From an uncultured Candidatus Melainabacteria bacterium (lineage in GTDB: Bacteria > Cyanobacteriota > Vampirovibrionia > Gastranaerophilales > Gastranaerophilaceae), in assembly GCA_947525005.1 (NCBI GenBank), contig CANNUY010000001.1, forward strand, positions 1 through 64,000: a DNA stretch of 64,000 nucleotides, read 5' to 3'. The translations under genes were made by a program, and so were the position numbers. Of this stretch, positions 45,501 to 52,680 are shown piece after piece (position 1 is the stretch's first letter; each line of letters opens with the position of its first letter). Below the pieces are notes generated by a model. That model saw only the letters and a program-made list of their open reading frames with translations. It made no database searches and had not been told where the DNA came from.

Positions 45501-45766
45501 TTTAATTTTGAACGCCATTCATTTTTTGAAGGTTTAGCATCAGGAATATTTGTTTGATACGTTAAATTCTCACCAACATTCAACAAGAACTTAATATTTT
45601 CTTCTCCACGTTGTTTTGCTAAATTCTCAATAGCTTTATTTATTCGTCGTTGATTTGGTTCGGTCAATGAATAATCATTATTTTTACTTAGTTGAGAGGT
45701 AGCGTTTCTGTCTTCTCTAACACTTTTAAATTTGGGAGTAGTTGAATTAATTGAATTTATACGCAT
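39530..45766 (-). CDS. Giant 2,078-residue protein with split papain-like peptidase signature
   Basis: By far the longest gene of the window. It opens MRINSINSTTPKFKSV, a variant of the short N-terminal motif. Residues 225-236 read NQKTHGMCAAIS, with Gln226 and Cys232 six apart exactly as the oxyanion Gln and nucleophile Cys of papain. About 700 residues later, His940 in GWHAQYIADV and Asn962 in HDNTWG match papain's HAV..VGY and NSWG. So a C1-type cysteine-peptidase site appears split by a long insertion. The remaining 1,100 residues are helical, lysine- and glutamate-rich, without a family I recognise. No signal peptide; ribosome-binding site AAAGGA at 7 nt. It is monocistronic. Confidence 0.7.
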   Translation of the reverse strand: MRINSINSTTPKFKSVREDRNATSQLSKNNDYSLTEPNQRRINKAIENLAKQRGEENIKFLLNVGENLTYQTNIPDAKPSKNEWRSKLKNATEKSLAISDPILKSKYEPEISRVFDEPKKLSDDEKSILEHKKSIMSRVDLDSIKSNPNENIRNLEKNMDYFISSTETPTKQKAYVMERLDYMMSPDYHINPQLKDKKTQVLAEMMNDMVINTPESKIPNMKAVNQKTHGMCAAISIARKAVAYEDKPDYVDTLLSELDDTDKVMVYDRHNIGSGKRVPVDKTVVDFDYAQENGYRIIDASTLQWMGIAGMYGNKSEKLHDFFAFDKNNFDAFHDSFFIKTINKDDLKTKHCYFQALTKAKDEIGGVKADKTLKNMEVKVRNHNNEESIRLIQKYNDDTKENIKTIVPDISKEELREDMNNLAKLYSPSSEKIKKNPENLRGYSFLPNEETSQKEKKIKAYFIDKYADRVSVKNVDKNVSNLISNTETVHSLESSLSTSKPLSSKVAKARKLYNAEASYRASIATGLKDEDILTDYLIHYNIPDKQTRISDGYQTVIDRIDKNDDKKLQNHFATAFGIEPNDKKGVLDALKTVKTSVDQIQTSGLDELYTRMGIGTRKYLLLSEINSVKTLVEDGDKAELKRISTTMGVKADKKRVTKELDKMQDDLMKSSDEKVYKHAFNKMGYKDEAQNFVDVYGMFVAKLNDNDDPMSATAYLQSFKNTNGLPEDASPEELVNAVNEIGQVFNNYSQSMDVMESLLTVTNDDGSIYFTVDGPQVVMKKMENEGKLVPAKDMRMLQSRFNKLDKIRSSDEFSSRQGKISDPSLYKLSNPEKTAVKQIHGKINMMYSDTVKEYENMYKTIREPLEKHIRYVGTNEGTYWVGADGHSGLSSSQQVKIIEQMTDKPYQAVSNIEGAIEQIKNTEHSGISSTSVFNDKHGWHAQYIADVNEVGKDGRTAMFHDNTWGASEHENTWVDSEGLLRTDYSDNRGGEFGYITNDDWRNGNYVDNLTRKAGHITPHDIDNKMYKKLRPAGEEYDFSTISDIIVPGESNTYRDIAASIKDTIFVPDSVFVPNLKKQASQMTTREIQKAIFRNDTAGVGYHAKFDKMDKRIKGDSLHSGIKTLEDYNKLSDNDPIKVTFEKAAIKLAYSDASMYKELGKATTMKDVQKVKKEQRKEAIKNFDYSFGKSEETLTYLAKEHRTDIANIVINALKNNNLDVNKGVDIVKNVVVLENDEEKAKFTGSVKDTINFVLDKTSKQFDTVMAESEDSKNAKTEIMTNMKSMLEDSLYFNKDDLNAKGSKIRGARNWIDTKFNPKSDEEFVQIYRNLQDMPAKDFEKVRADVTDKQLGMSEQTGFDVLQKYNAANDEAESTVKNILFYEEYTKDLKESKLKTTYKYSKLDRKTRGAIYVGDRTFDDLYRSMKFTLSSVTYEKMFNKYKDRNIKKYGAFPAYPKLDMSNNKGIQSQVDLLNDKVTSLMTDVIQKKNIKRDYEISDEMKDYVSQMNPNKKPTATERKYMQKLAGEFITLNMNDESIPASTEAAYNILDLNKDSTYEDMKSNADIISNEFGAIKKANESVDLDEYIGKMTNILNEYTDTIIDMSIPPKYQRKLKEDAKTWQTLELKHATDSNKKSNDLNDLKSKIKAGSINYGSEKQLNSFEAIHDMVIKTSQLNKADIKKTEGTGYKPLDIAYTKKDAEKKKARVAEKQTEISEAIDKYVNKYIKEDSRDNIRANMSDWANKEIRGGNRRKVTEDEVVEAREKFSEDFYKYHLTNNPIELLDRFLLLSAKDANEKYPKSSGNVKSYERILSDELQLTRYVEIQDSLMEAVHEGNPAHVKHYFDDYTIDADSKVSMNSDEAISHMVASLLMEDNTKPAKMFVEKLGLGDRVMDIETKLLHDSNPKKQINGLAKTLRSVGQFQTTVNTEFSGLINKIDNADDVDGEIETMKQNILKNLRGLPKNSRLVKGYFSAMDDAKEAIKENPDMQRSTILAGINSTVLKEIQDDVNADLEVKQAGLNEIHSLYKFLLQLRLPEYSKGYKAQRALETEYKDLLEYNNNLLNSVSAENDIIVMQNKKP

Positions 45767-46075
45767 AGTTGGTCCTTTATATTCTTTTCGATGTTATACA
45801 AATGAACATCAAGAAAAAATTTTGTTAGTTTACCGAAAAATTGTTACAAATAGTTATAAACACATGCTTTCAGGGGGTTGAAAAAAGTTTACAGTAGCCA
45901 ATTTTCGACCCACAAGAAAAGTTATCAATATGTAACAATATCTAAAATTTGGCAGTCAAAATTTTAAACAGTGTCATTTTTACACTCATTATCACATTTT
46001 GTTAAGTTTTGTTAAGTCTAAAACCTGCATTACTACTGAATTTTTTAAAAAATTTCTATTTAGCAAAAGAAAGTG
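45767..46075. other. Intergenic stretch without a recognised feature
   Basis: The gap between the giant gene's start and the candidate small RNA is AT-rich, with no ORF of note. Several GTTACAA/TGTAACA and TTGTTAAGTTTTGTTAAG runs occur that could be promoter or regulator sites, but nothing firm. Confidence 0.4.
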
Positions 46076-46103
46076 TTGACATTTTTAGATAATATGGCAT
46101 AAT
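46076..46103 (+). promoter_or_regulatory. Strong promoter with no ORF behind it
   Basis: TTGACA (46076-46081), a 16-nt spacer and CATAAT (46098-46103). It points to a start of transcription near 46110. Confidence 0.55.
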
Positions 46104-46109
46104 TATAAA

Positions 46110-46251
46110 TGTACACACTTTAAGTGTATATAAAACACTAAATAATAAAAAAACGCAATTGTTTTGAACTCCTAAAAAAAATATAATAAACACTAAAAGA
46201 CCATTAGGATGCAGAAAGCAATCCACTCAATCAAAAGAGTGGTTTTTTTTT
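46110..46251 (+). ncRNA. Candidate small RNA of about 140 nt
   Basis: A promoter-like pair lies just upstream and a clear terminator (CCACTC/GAGTGG, then nine T) at 46223-46251. In between there is no ORF longer than a few codons, but there are hairpins: ACACT/AGTGT near the 5' end and GGATGC/GCAATCC (one bulge) just before the terminator. A 3' end CCTAA...TTAGG pairing is possible. It does not look like 6S, tmRNA, SRP or RNase P RNA by eye. The orphan unit supports a regulatory RNA. Confidence 0.45.
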
Positions 46252-46304
46252 GCAATAATTTTTAAATATAGCATTCAATTTGGCGTTGCAAATCGTAAAT
46301 AACA

Positions 46305-47318
46305 CTACAATATCGTCTTATGTACAACAGGAGCAATTTGTTTCAAATCTTCGTACAAATCATGGTATTCATCAGGATATAATGATTGTGCGCCATCACA
46401 CATAGCATTATCGGCGTCATAATGAACTTCAATCAACAAACCATCACAACCTGCAGCAACACTTGCTCTAGACATAGGAGCAACCTTATCTCTCAAACCT
46501 GTACCATGACTTGGGTCTGTTATAATCGGTAAATGACTAAGCTTCTTAATAACAGGAATTGCAGACAAATCAAGAGTATTTCTTGTGTATTTTTCAAAGG
46601 TTCTTATCCCTCTTTCACACAAAATCACGTTTGGGTTTCCACTTGATACAATGTATTCAGCAGACAAAAGCCATTCTTCAAATGTCGCAGACAAACCACG
46701 TTTTAAAATTATAGGCTTATCAACACTTCCCATATCTTTTAATAAGTTGTAGTTTTGCATGTTTCGTGCACCAATTTGAAAGATGTCAACATATTTTTCA
46801 AACATATCAATTTGAGAATTTTCCATAATTTCAGAAGTTACAGCCATACCATGATTGTCAGCAACACTTCTCATCATCTTCAAACCTTCTTCACCTAAAC
46901 CTTGAAACGCATAAGGCGATGTTCTTGGTTTAAAAGCACCACCACGCAATATTTTTACATTAGACTTAACAAGAGCATCTGCTGTTTTATCCATCTGTTC
47001 ATAGCTTTCTACTGTACAAGGACCAGCTATCAAACCAACATTACCACCACCAAATTTTACACCATTAACCTCAATAATAGTATCTTCTGGCTTAAAAATT
47101 CTGCTTGTTAATTTATATCCAGACGAAATTTTAACTACTTCCTGCACTCCATCTAAAAGTTCGATATTACGTGGGTCAATATTTGTAGAACCAATAGCAC
47201 CAATAATAGTTTGAACTTCACCTACTGATATATGTGCTTTAAAACCCTTTGATTCAATAAAGCTTACAACTTTATCAACACACTCTTGGCTTACGTGCTC
47301 ACGCATGATTATTAACAT
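46305..47318 (-). CDS. aroF: 3-deoxy-7-phosphoheptulonate synthase
   Basis: A 337-residue type I-beta DAHP synthase, joining PEP and erythrose 4-phosphate as first step of the shikimate pathway. Residues 1-70 are the ferredoxin-like regulatory domain (MLIIMREHVSQECVDKVV). The barrel has GLIAGPCTVES, LRGGAFKPRTSPYAFQGLG, RNMQNYNLLK, LKRGLSATFEEWL and the metal-binding ITDPSHGTGLRDKV. The product leads to chorismate, used by PabB elsewhere in the window. It stands alone on the minus strand. Confidence 0.96.
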   Translation of the reverse strand: MLIIMREHVSQECVDKVVSFIESKGFKAHISVGEVQTIIGAIGSTNIDPRNIELLDGVQEVVKISSGYKLTSRIFKPEDTIIEVNGVKFGGGNVGLIAGPCTVESYEQMDKTADALVKSNVKILRGGAFKPRTSPYAFQGLGEEGLKMMRSVADNHGMAVTSEIMENSQIDMFEKYVDIFQIGARNMQNYNLLKDMGSVDKPIILKRGLSATFEEWLLSAEYIVSSGNPNVILCERGIRTFEKYTRNTLDLSAIPVIKKLSHLPIITDPSHGTGLRDKVAPMSRASVAAGCDGLLIEVHYDADNAMCDGAQSLYPDEYHDLYEDLKQIAPVVHKTIL

Positions 47319-47498
47319 AGCAAAACTCCGTTCTTTTAATTTTTTTTATAATATCAATCCATGCCTGATATTTTGATATCTTCATTTCTAAACTATTCGT
47401 ATTTCTTAAAAAAGTGTAACTTAAATATAAACATTTTACAAATATTCACTAATATTGTATAATTCAAATGTGGTCGGAAACATTATAGGAGAATTAGT

Positions 47499-47900
47499 AT
47501 GAAAGAAGAATTTACAACAAGCACAAGACGTTGGTATGACCAAGATCCTGTATTGTCTTCTGCTATGAAAACATTGGAAGAATCTAATGATGATACACAA
47601 ATCAAGATTGCGCTAAACTTGATTAAGATTATCACTGAGCATAATATTGCAGATTCAGAATATGAAGAAGTAACTGATATTATCAACGCAACAGAAGTTG
47701 ATTTGGCAACTCAAAAACGTAACCGTTGGTATGATATTGATGAAACACTAAGAACAGCAATAAGCATGCTACAAAACTGCCCAGAAGAAACAAGAAAAGT
47801 TATCGCAGTTGAAATGGCAAAAATGGTTGTCGAAGAAATCAAAAAAGAAGAAGAAGATGACGATGATGACGATTTTGAAAAAAGATTAGATGCTGAATAA
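47499..47900 (+). CDS. Small acidic protein with an internal duplication
   Basis: A 133-residue soluble protein with two homologous halves: RRWYDQDPVLSSAMKTLEE and, about 65 residues later, NRWYDIDETLRTAISMLQN, each followed by a helix (IALNLIKIITEHN and IAVEMAKMVVEEI). It ends in a poly-Asp/Glu tail. There is no known family and no signal peptide. Repeated WYD..D.L..A...L units may form helical hairpins. The gene has TAGGAGA as ribosome-binding site and a strong terminator, so it is an independent unit, and is probably well expressed. Confidence 0.65.
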   Translation: MKEEFTTSTRRWYDQDPVLSSAMKTLEESNDDTQIKIALNLIKIITEHNIADSEYEEVTDIINATEVDLATQKRNRWYDIDETLRTAISMLQNCPEETRKVIAVEMAKMVVEEIKKEEEDDDDDDFEKRLDAE

Positions 47901-47935
47901 AACTTAAGGTTGAAATTTAAAATTTTTATACAAGT

Positions 47936-47967
47936 AATGCCCGAGCTTCGCTCGGGCATTACTCTTT
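47936..47967 (+). terminator. Terminator after the duplicated acidic protein
   Basis: AATGCCCGAGC/GCTCGGGCATT stem with TTC loop, then a T-run. Confidence 0.85.
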
Positions 47968-48114
47968 TTCAACACTTTTATCTTCACAAATCTTCTTTAT
48001 TTCACCCTAAATTATACTTTTAATCTAAAAATGTTAGATATACTTGACATTTAATTTTGTTCTTGGTATTTATAATGTTAGAGAAGGCTAACAAATGTGC
48101 AAGATGGGGATTTT

Positions 48115-48489
48115 ATGGTTGAAAACCGATTAAGTTCAGGACTAGAAGATTATCTAGAATGTATCTATAACAACATACAAGAAAAAGGTTCAGTAAAAGC
48201 AATTGATATATCTAAAAACTTAAATGTTTCTAGAGCTTCTGTTACAGATGCACTCAAAAGACTTTCAAGCAAAGGTTATATCAACTATGAACGTTATGGT
48301 AAAATCACGCTTTTAGAAACAGGTATCGAAAAATCAAAAACCGTTATCGAAAAACACAAAATCCTTACATCATTTTTTGAAAAAGTCTTAAAACTTTCTA
48401 AAGAAGAAGCAACTGAAAACGCTTGCAGAATAGAACACGTTATTACAGAAAACGCATTCATACAATTAAAGGGGTTTTTAAATGATTAG
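48115..48489 (+). CDS. DtxR/MntR-family metal-dependent repressor
   Basis: A 124-residue protein of the iron-dependent-repressor family. The winged helix has the typical SSGLEDYLECIYNNIQEKGSVKAIDISKNLNVSRASVTDALKRLSSKGYINYERYG layout broken by short loops; the dimerisation/metal domain includes EATENACRIEHVIT with the conserved ENACRIEH (Cys, Glu and His as possible metal ligands). No SH3-like domain, as in MntR. It is followed by an 8-nt overlap with a membrane-protein gene. A TTGACA-type promoter and an imperfect palindrome (GTTAG/CTAAC) precede it. Mn2+ or Fe2+ cannot be told apart. Confidence 0.88.
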   Translation: MVENRLSSGLEDYLECIYNNIQEKGSVKAIDISKNLNVSRASVTDALKRLSSKGYINYERYGKITLLETGIEKSKTVIEKHKILTSFFEKVLKLSKEEATENACRIEHVITENAFIQLKGFLND

Positions 48490-49540
48490 TGGAATAAAAA
48501 CATTAGGGAAATATCTAGACCAACCATTATTGGTAGAGAATTATAAAAAGGCAGTTGCACCAATATTCATCGGTGGAGCAACAGTTTATGGAGCAAACGA
48601 GGTTAGAAAAGCACCAAAAGAAAAAAGAAAAGAAACAGCAATAAGAACAGCATCAGTCTTAACTGCAACAACTGTTTCATCACTATATGCACCAAAACTT
48701 TCAGCAAAAATATTAAGACTACCTTATCAAAAATATCGCACAGCTGAAATTATCAAAAACAACACACAAGCTGTTGACACCTTCGTTAAATCCTCAACAG
48801 AAGAAGTTCACAATTTAACAGATAAAGGACTTAATATCTTAGAAAAAGCTAAATCAAAAGTTCTTAAGTTAAAAGAAGTAAAAACATTAAATGATGAATT
48901 ATCGCAAACAGAAAAGGGTAAAAAATTATTTAATAAGCTCATTCCAGAACCTGAAAATATAACAGCTAAAGATATCAAAAACGAGATTGGCAGACTTTCA
49001 CTTTATGGATTTATACCAATCGTTGGTGGTACAGCAGGTGGAATTGCAGGTGATGTCTTAACAGAGAAAAAAGTAGACAAAGACAAAATGGCAGATAGAG
49101 TAAAAGAGGGTTCTTATCAATATCTAGCAAACATCTTCTTATGCAACGTTGGAGCCGGTCTTGCACTTGCTGGATTAGAAAAGATGAATATCAAATCAAA
49201 AGCAGCACGTGTAGTCGGTATGGTTACAGGTATTGTAACAACAGGAATTGTTGGCGGTAGTAAAATTGCTAACTTTATTGGTAGAAACTTTATAAACCCT
49301 ATCTTTGATAAAGGTGAAAAATCTAAAAAAGATGAACGTAAACCTGAAGCACTAGATATCTGTTTACACACTGACGATATTGCAACAATAGCCGTTATGT
49401 CTGGATTAAAATGGATAGAACCTGCCTTACCTATTATGTATGGAGTTTCAGGATACAGAACAGGAATTGGTTATCGAAACAATAAAAAAGAAAACTATAG
49501 TCCTGAAAACAATGCTAATACTAAGAATGTTAAAAACTAA
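48482..49540 (+). CDS. Membrane-associated protein of unknown function
   Basis: A 352-residue lysine-rich protein with several hydrophobic segments: APIFIGGATVYGAN near residue 26, LYGFIPIVGGTAGGIAGDVL near 176, NIFLCNVGAGLALAGLE near 217 and VGMVTGIVTTGIVGGSKI near 247. It has no signal peptide and no family I know. Its start overlaps the metal-repressor stop by 8 nt (translational coupling), which suggests a metal-linked role or simply a shared promoter. The Gly-rich helices are of a type seen in membrane-remodelling proteins; this is only an impression. Confidence 0.55.
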   Translation: MISGIKTLGKYLDQPLLVENYKKAVAPIFIGGATVYGANEVRKAPKEKRKETAIRTASVLTATTVSSLYAPKLSAKILRLPYQKYRTAEIIKNNTQAVDTFVKSSTEEVHNLTDKGLNILEKAKSKVLKLKEVKTLNDELSQTEKGKKLFNKLIPEPENITAKDIKNEIGRLSLYGFIPIVGGTAGGIAGDVLTEKKVDKDKMADRVKEGSYQYLANIFLCNVGAGLALAGLEKMNIKSKAARVVGMVTGIVTTGIVGGSKIANFIGRNFINPIFDKGEKSKKDERKPEALDICLHTDDIATIAVMSGLKWIEPALPIMYGVSGYRTGIGYRNNKKENYSPENNANTKNVKN

Positions 49541-49549
49541 TTTTTGTGC

Positions 49550-49555
49550 TAAAAT
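49550..49555 (+). promoter_or_regulatory. -10 box, leaderless geometry
   Basis: TAAAAT then 6 nt then ATG at 49562. It lies directly after the previous gene's stop codon; no Shine-Dalgarno is present. Confidence 0.45.
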
Positions 49556-49561
49556 GCTCTT

Positions 49562-50425
49562 ATGAAAAAGGGATTGATAACATTATTAGCACTGATTTCA
49601 TTGACTTCAATGGCTTATGCCGACATTGTAAGACCCGAAGTTTATTGTTATAATAAGAAATTTGGACTAAAACTTGAAAACACTGAAATAACAAAACCTG
49701 AGTATTCAAAGATAATTAAATTAGGCGATAATGCGTGGATTATCCAATATAAGCATAAATACGGGATAATGAACCACAAAGGAGAATACATTATCAAACC
49801 AAAATATCGTTGGGCAGATAGAGTTGCACAAAATCTCGTTAAGCTCGGGAATGACAATGATTATGGGGTATATGATGATAAAGGAAACATAATTATCCCA
49901 CCTGAATATTCATTAATTGAACGTATCTCAAAAGATTTTTTTATTACTTGTAAGAATTATAAATATGGTTTGATAGATTTATCTGGCAATATTGTACTGC
50001 GCAACGATTTCGATACAATATTTATTCCTAATGAAGGAACACTTGTTTTGCAATATCAAGGCGAATGGTACAAATTAGCGATTGTAAAAGAAGATGGTAT
50101 TAATTTTGAGGTTAAGCCATCAGAAGAAGAAGACGGAAATTCACTAGGTGAAATAATGGTAAAAACAAGTGCTGTATCTGGATATACAGTTTTAACATTT
50201 ACTGATTATGTACTTAAATTATTCTCATCACTTTCACCAGCTTATGAAGCTACGATTGATGAATTGATGTTTGCAAAAGGTGGAGATGCTGTATCTGTAA
50301 TTATGAATTTTACATGGTTACCTAAATTACCGTTCACATATTTAAAAAACTATTATAAAAGTATTCGCCGTCAAGACAGCGATGTTTTATCACAACCAAG
50401 AAACTATTTAAGAAAGAAAATCTAA
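49562..50425 (+). CDS. Exported WG-repeat protein
   Basis: A 287-residue protein with a signal peptide (residues 1-20, MKKGLITLLALISLTSMAYA). Residues 30-155 carry WG/KWG-type repeats: KYGIMNHKGEYIIKPKY, DYGVYDDKGNIIIPPEY and KYGLIDLSGNIVLRNDF, separated by short helices. WG repeats form beta-propeller-like or barrel modules with unknown ligands. The C-terminal third is not repetitive and includes a possible membrane-proximal helix. The start is set by the signal peptide and a TAAAAT 6 nt upstream. Probably periplasmic or surface-exposed. Confidence 0.8.
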   Translation: MKKGLITLLALISLTSMAYADIVRPEVYCYNKKFGLKLENTEITKPEYSKIIKLGDNAWIIQYKHKYGIMNHKGEYIIKPKYRWADRVAQNLVKLGNDNDYGVYDDKGNIIIPPEYSLIERISKDFFITCKNYKYGLIDLSGNIVLRNDFDTIFIPNEGTLVLQYQGEWYKLAIVKEDGINFEVKPSEEEDGNSLGEIMVKTSAVSGYTVLTFTDYVLKLFSSLSPAYEATIDELMFAKGGDAVSVIMNFTWLPKLPFTYLKNYYKSIRRQDSDVLSQPRNYLRKKI

Positions 50426-50551
50426 CACGATACCAGTGAATTATATCTAAATAATAATCAAAGGATTATAAATTATCCAAGTATTCTTTTGATGATTTTA
50501 AAAAAAATTTCGACATTTTAAAGTCTTTCAATTCCGATGTTCTTTTTTGTT

Positions 50552-50569
50552 ACAAACAAAAATGGTGCC
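50552..50569. repeat. 18-nt copy of the tRNA-Phe 3' end and flank
   Basis: Identical to 55982-55999, which covers the encoded CCA end of tRNA-Phe and its 3' flank. Together with 50750-50772, it marks the left edge of the defence island as a candidate attachment-site scar. Confidence 0.5.
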
Positions 50570-50591
50570 ACTCTGCCGAGAGGCTTGTGAG

Positions 50592-50678
50592 CAGAGGGCG
50601 AAGGTATTTTACAAAAGAATGAAATTCTTGAAGTAAAAACCGTAGACCCGTTTAACGCGAACAAGCCGATACGACAAA
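50592..50678. repeat. 87-bp direct repeat, left copy flanking the defence island
   Basis: Matches 55826-55912 in the same orientation over the full 87 nt with a single G/A difference. It contains an internal hairpin AAGAAT/ATTCTT and the CCGTTTAACGCGA core, which also occurs in the GC-rich block near 18.8 kb. No ORF is present between 50426 and 51046. Confidence 0.9.
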
Positions 50679-50749
50679 ACAATTAAGTATTGTTTTGTGA
50701 GTAAAAAGACACATGGTTTGATTACTTTGAACAGAGAGTTTGATTATAT

Positions 50750-50772
50750 GCTGCAACTCGGAAACGAACCAA
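50750..50772 (-). pseudogene. Decayed tRNA-Phe 3' half
   Basis: GCTGCAACTCGG and GAACCAA match the intact tRNA-Phe acceptor/T-arm (GCCGCAACTCGG, GAACCAA) in order and spacing, but the rest of the tRNA is absent. It is likely a leftover of integration or recombination at the tRNA. Confidence 0.45.
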
Positions 50773-51034
50773 AGATTTTATGATGACATTGAAAATATTG
50801 ATTTTCAAGCATATTTGTACATTCAGATTAACTCTCTTTTGATTAATTTTCAAGTGTTTGTCTGAAAATTTAATTTCTTCAGCGGGAAAATTCCCAAAAG
50901 TCGGATTTCCAAATAGCATTTGTATTTAAGGTAAAATTTTTAAAAATATCACTCACCAAATCCCCTGATTTTCCGTTATAAATTAGGGAAAAGTTTATTA
51001 AGAAATAATAAGAGATAACTATCTATTTTTATGA

Positions 51035-51040
51035 TAGAAT
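51035..51040 (+). promoter_or_regulatory. -10 box of the restriction-modification operon
   Basis: TAGAAT followed by 6 nt and the ATG at 51047, with no Shine-Dalgarno; leaderless geometry. Confidence 0.45.
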
Positions 51041-51046
51041 TAACCC

Positions 51047-51850
51047 ATGCAAAAGTTTTATGAAAAAAACGATATAACTTTATTTCAGGGTGATTGTATT
51101 GAGATTTTGGAGAAGGCTGCTCCGGAATCAGTTGATATGATTTTTGCTGATCCGCCTTATATGTTGTCTAATGGCGGAATATCTTGCCAAGCAGGGAAAG
51201 TCGTTTGCGTTAATAAAGGTAAATGGGATGAAAGCAAGGGTTTAGACGAAGATTTTGCGTTTCACCAAAAATGGATAAATGCTTGTCGAAGAGTTTTAAA
51301 ATCCAACGGAACAATATGGATTTCGGGAACTTATCACTCAATTTATGCTTGCGGATTTGCTTTGCAGAAATCTGGCTTTAAAATCTTAAACGACATTTGT
51401 TGGTTTAAGCCAAATGCTTCACCAAATATGAGTTGCAGATATTTTACAGCAAGTCATGAAACATTGCTTTGGGCAAGAAAAGACCCAAAAGGCAAACATA
51501 CATTTAATTATAATGCTATGAAAAATGGAGATTGGGGAAATGATGCGATTAAAAAACCAAACAAGCAAATGCGTTCTGTTTGGCAGATTGACACTCCTAA
51601 ATCTTATGAAAAAACTTTCGGCAAACACCCAACACAGAAACCTTTAGAATTATTAAGGCGAATAATCCTTGCCTCTACGAACAAAGGCGATTTGATTCTT
51701 GATCCGTTTACAGGCAGTTCAACAACTGGTATAATGGCATTAAAGTTAGGGCGAAAATTCATCGGTATAGACTTAGAAAAAGAGTATTTAGACCTTTCTA
51801 TTAAAAGGTTTGAACAAGAATTTGTAGATAAGGAACTTGAATGGCAGTAG
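51047..51850 (+). CDS. dpnA: DpnA-like N6-adenine DNA methyltransferase
   Basis: A 267-residue beta-class amino-methyltransferase, in which the catalytic DPPY (residues 35-38) precedes the SAM-binding motif DPFTGSSTTG (219-228). It resembles M2.DpnII, which in pneumococcus methylates GATC also on single strands, so that incoming plasmid DNA survives. It overlaps the next methyltransferase by 10 nt. In the pneumococcal DpnII locus the order is dpnM-dpnA-dpnB; here dpnA is first. Substrate GATC is inferred from the partners. Confidence 0.88.
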   Translation: MQKFYEKNDITLFQGDCIEILEKAAPESVDMIFADPPYMLSNGGISCQAGKVVCVNKGKWDESKGLDEDFAFHQKWINACRRVLKSNGTIWISGTYHSIYACGFALQKSGFKILNDICWFKPNASPNMSCRYFTASHETLLWARKDPKGKHTFNYNAMKNGDWGNDAIKKPNKQMRSVWQIDTPKSYEKTFGKHPTQKPLELLRRIILASTNKGDLILDPFTGSSTTGIMALKLGRKFIGIDLEKEYLDLSIKRFEQEFVDKELEWQ

Positions 51851-52680
51851 TTTTAGAAAAACTCAAAGAGGAAACATATCCGATAGTCAAATGGGTTGGC
51901 GGAAAACGTCAGCTTATGTTTGAGTTGCTAAAAAACATGCCGGAAAACTACAACAGATATTTTGAACCTTTTATCGGCGGTGGTGCGTTATTCTTTGAGC
52001 TTCAACCCGAAAATGCATATATTTCCGATATGAACAAAGAGTTGATTAACCTTTATTCAGTTGTTAGAGATAATGTTTATGGGCTTATTGATGATTTAAG
52101 TAAACACGAAGTTTCAAAAGAATATTTTATGGAAATTCGTAATATTGACCGTACGGAAGAGTATAAAAATTGGTCAAATGTTAAGAAAGCAAGCCGTTTT
52201 ATCTATCTGAACAGGACGTGTTTTAACGGAATGTACCGAGTAAACTCAAAAGGCGAATTTAATGTTCCGTTCGGACACTATAAGAATCCAAGAATTTTAG
52301 ATGAAAACAATTTAATCAATTGTTCAAACTTATTGCAAAAAACGGAGATTAAACACGCAGATTTTTCAGAAATTTTGAAAGCAGTTAAAAAAGGTGATTT
52401 TGTATATTTTGATCCGCCGTATGTACCTTTGAGTGAAACTTCAAGCTTTACCTCATATACAAAAGACGGTTTTGATATGGATATGCAATTCAAACTCAGA
52501 GACGTTTGCGATGAATTAGATTCAATGGGTGTTAAATTTATGCTTTCAAATTCAGATACTAAATTAGTAAATGAATTATATGCAAATTACGAAATTAAAA
52601 AAGTTTTTGCCTCTCGTCAGATAAATGCAAATGCAGACGGCAGAGGCAAAATTACGGAAGTTTTGGTGAGGAACTATTAA
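51841..52680 (+). CDS. dpnM: Dam/DpnM-type GATC adenine methyltransferase
   Basis: A 279-residue alpha-class Dam-family enzyme with the SAM-binding motif (VGGKRQL at 19-25, EPFIGGGALFF at 42-52) before the catalytic DPPY (191-194), as in Dam and M.DpnII. The target-recognition region between them includes NRTCFNGMYRVN, typical of GATC enzymes. It methylates the host's own GATC sites against the nuclease encoded next. Its stop and the nuclease start share one base (TAATG). Confidence 0.95.
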   Translation: MAVVLEKLKEETYPIVKWVGGKRQLMFELLKNMPENYNRYFEPFIGGGALFFELQPENAYISDMNKELINLYSVVRDNVYGLIDDLSKHEVSKEYFMEIRNIDRTEEYKNWSNVKKASRFIYLNRTCFNGMYRVNSKGEFNVPFGHYKNPRILDENNLINCSNLLQKTEIKHADFSEILKAVKKGDFVYFDPPYVPLSETSSFTSYTKDGFDMDMQFKLRDVCDELDSMGVKFMLSNSDTKLVNELYANYEIKKVFASRQINANADGRGKITEVLVRNY

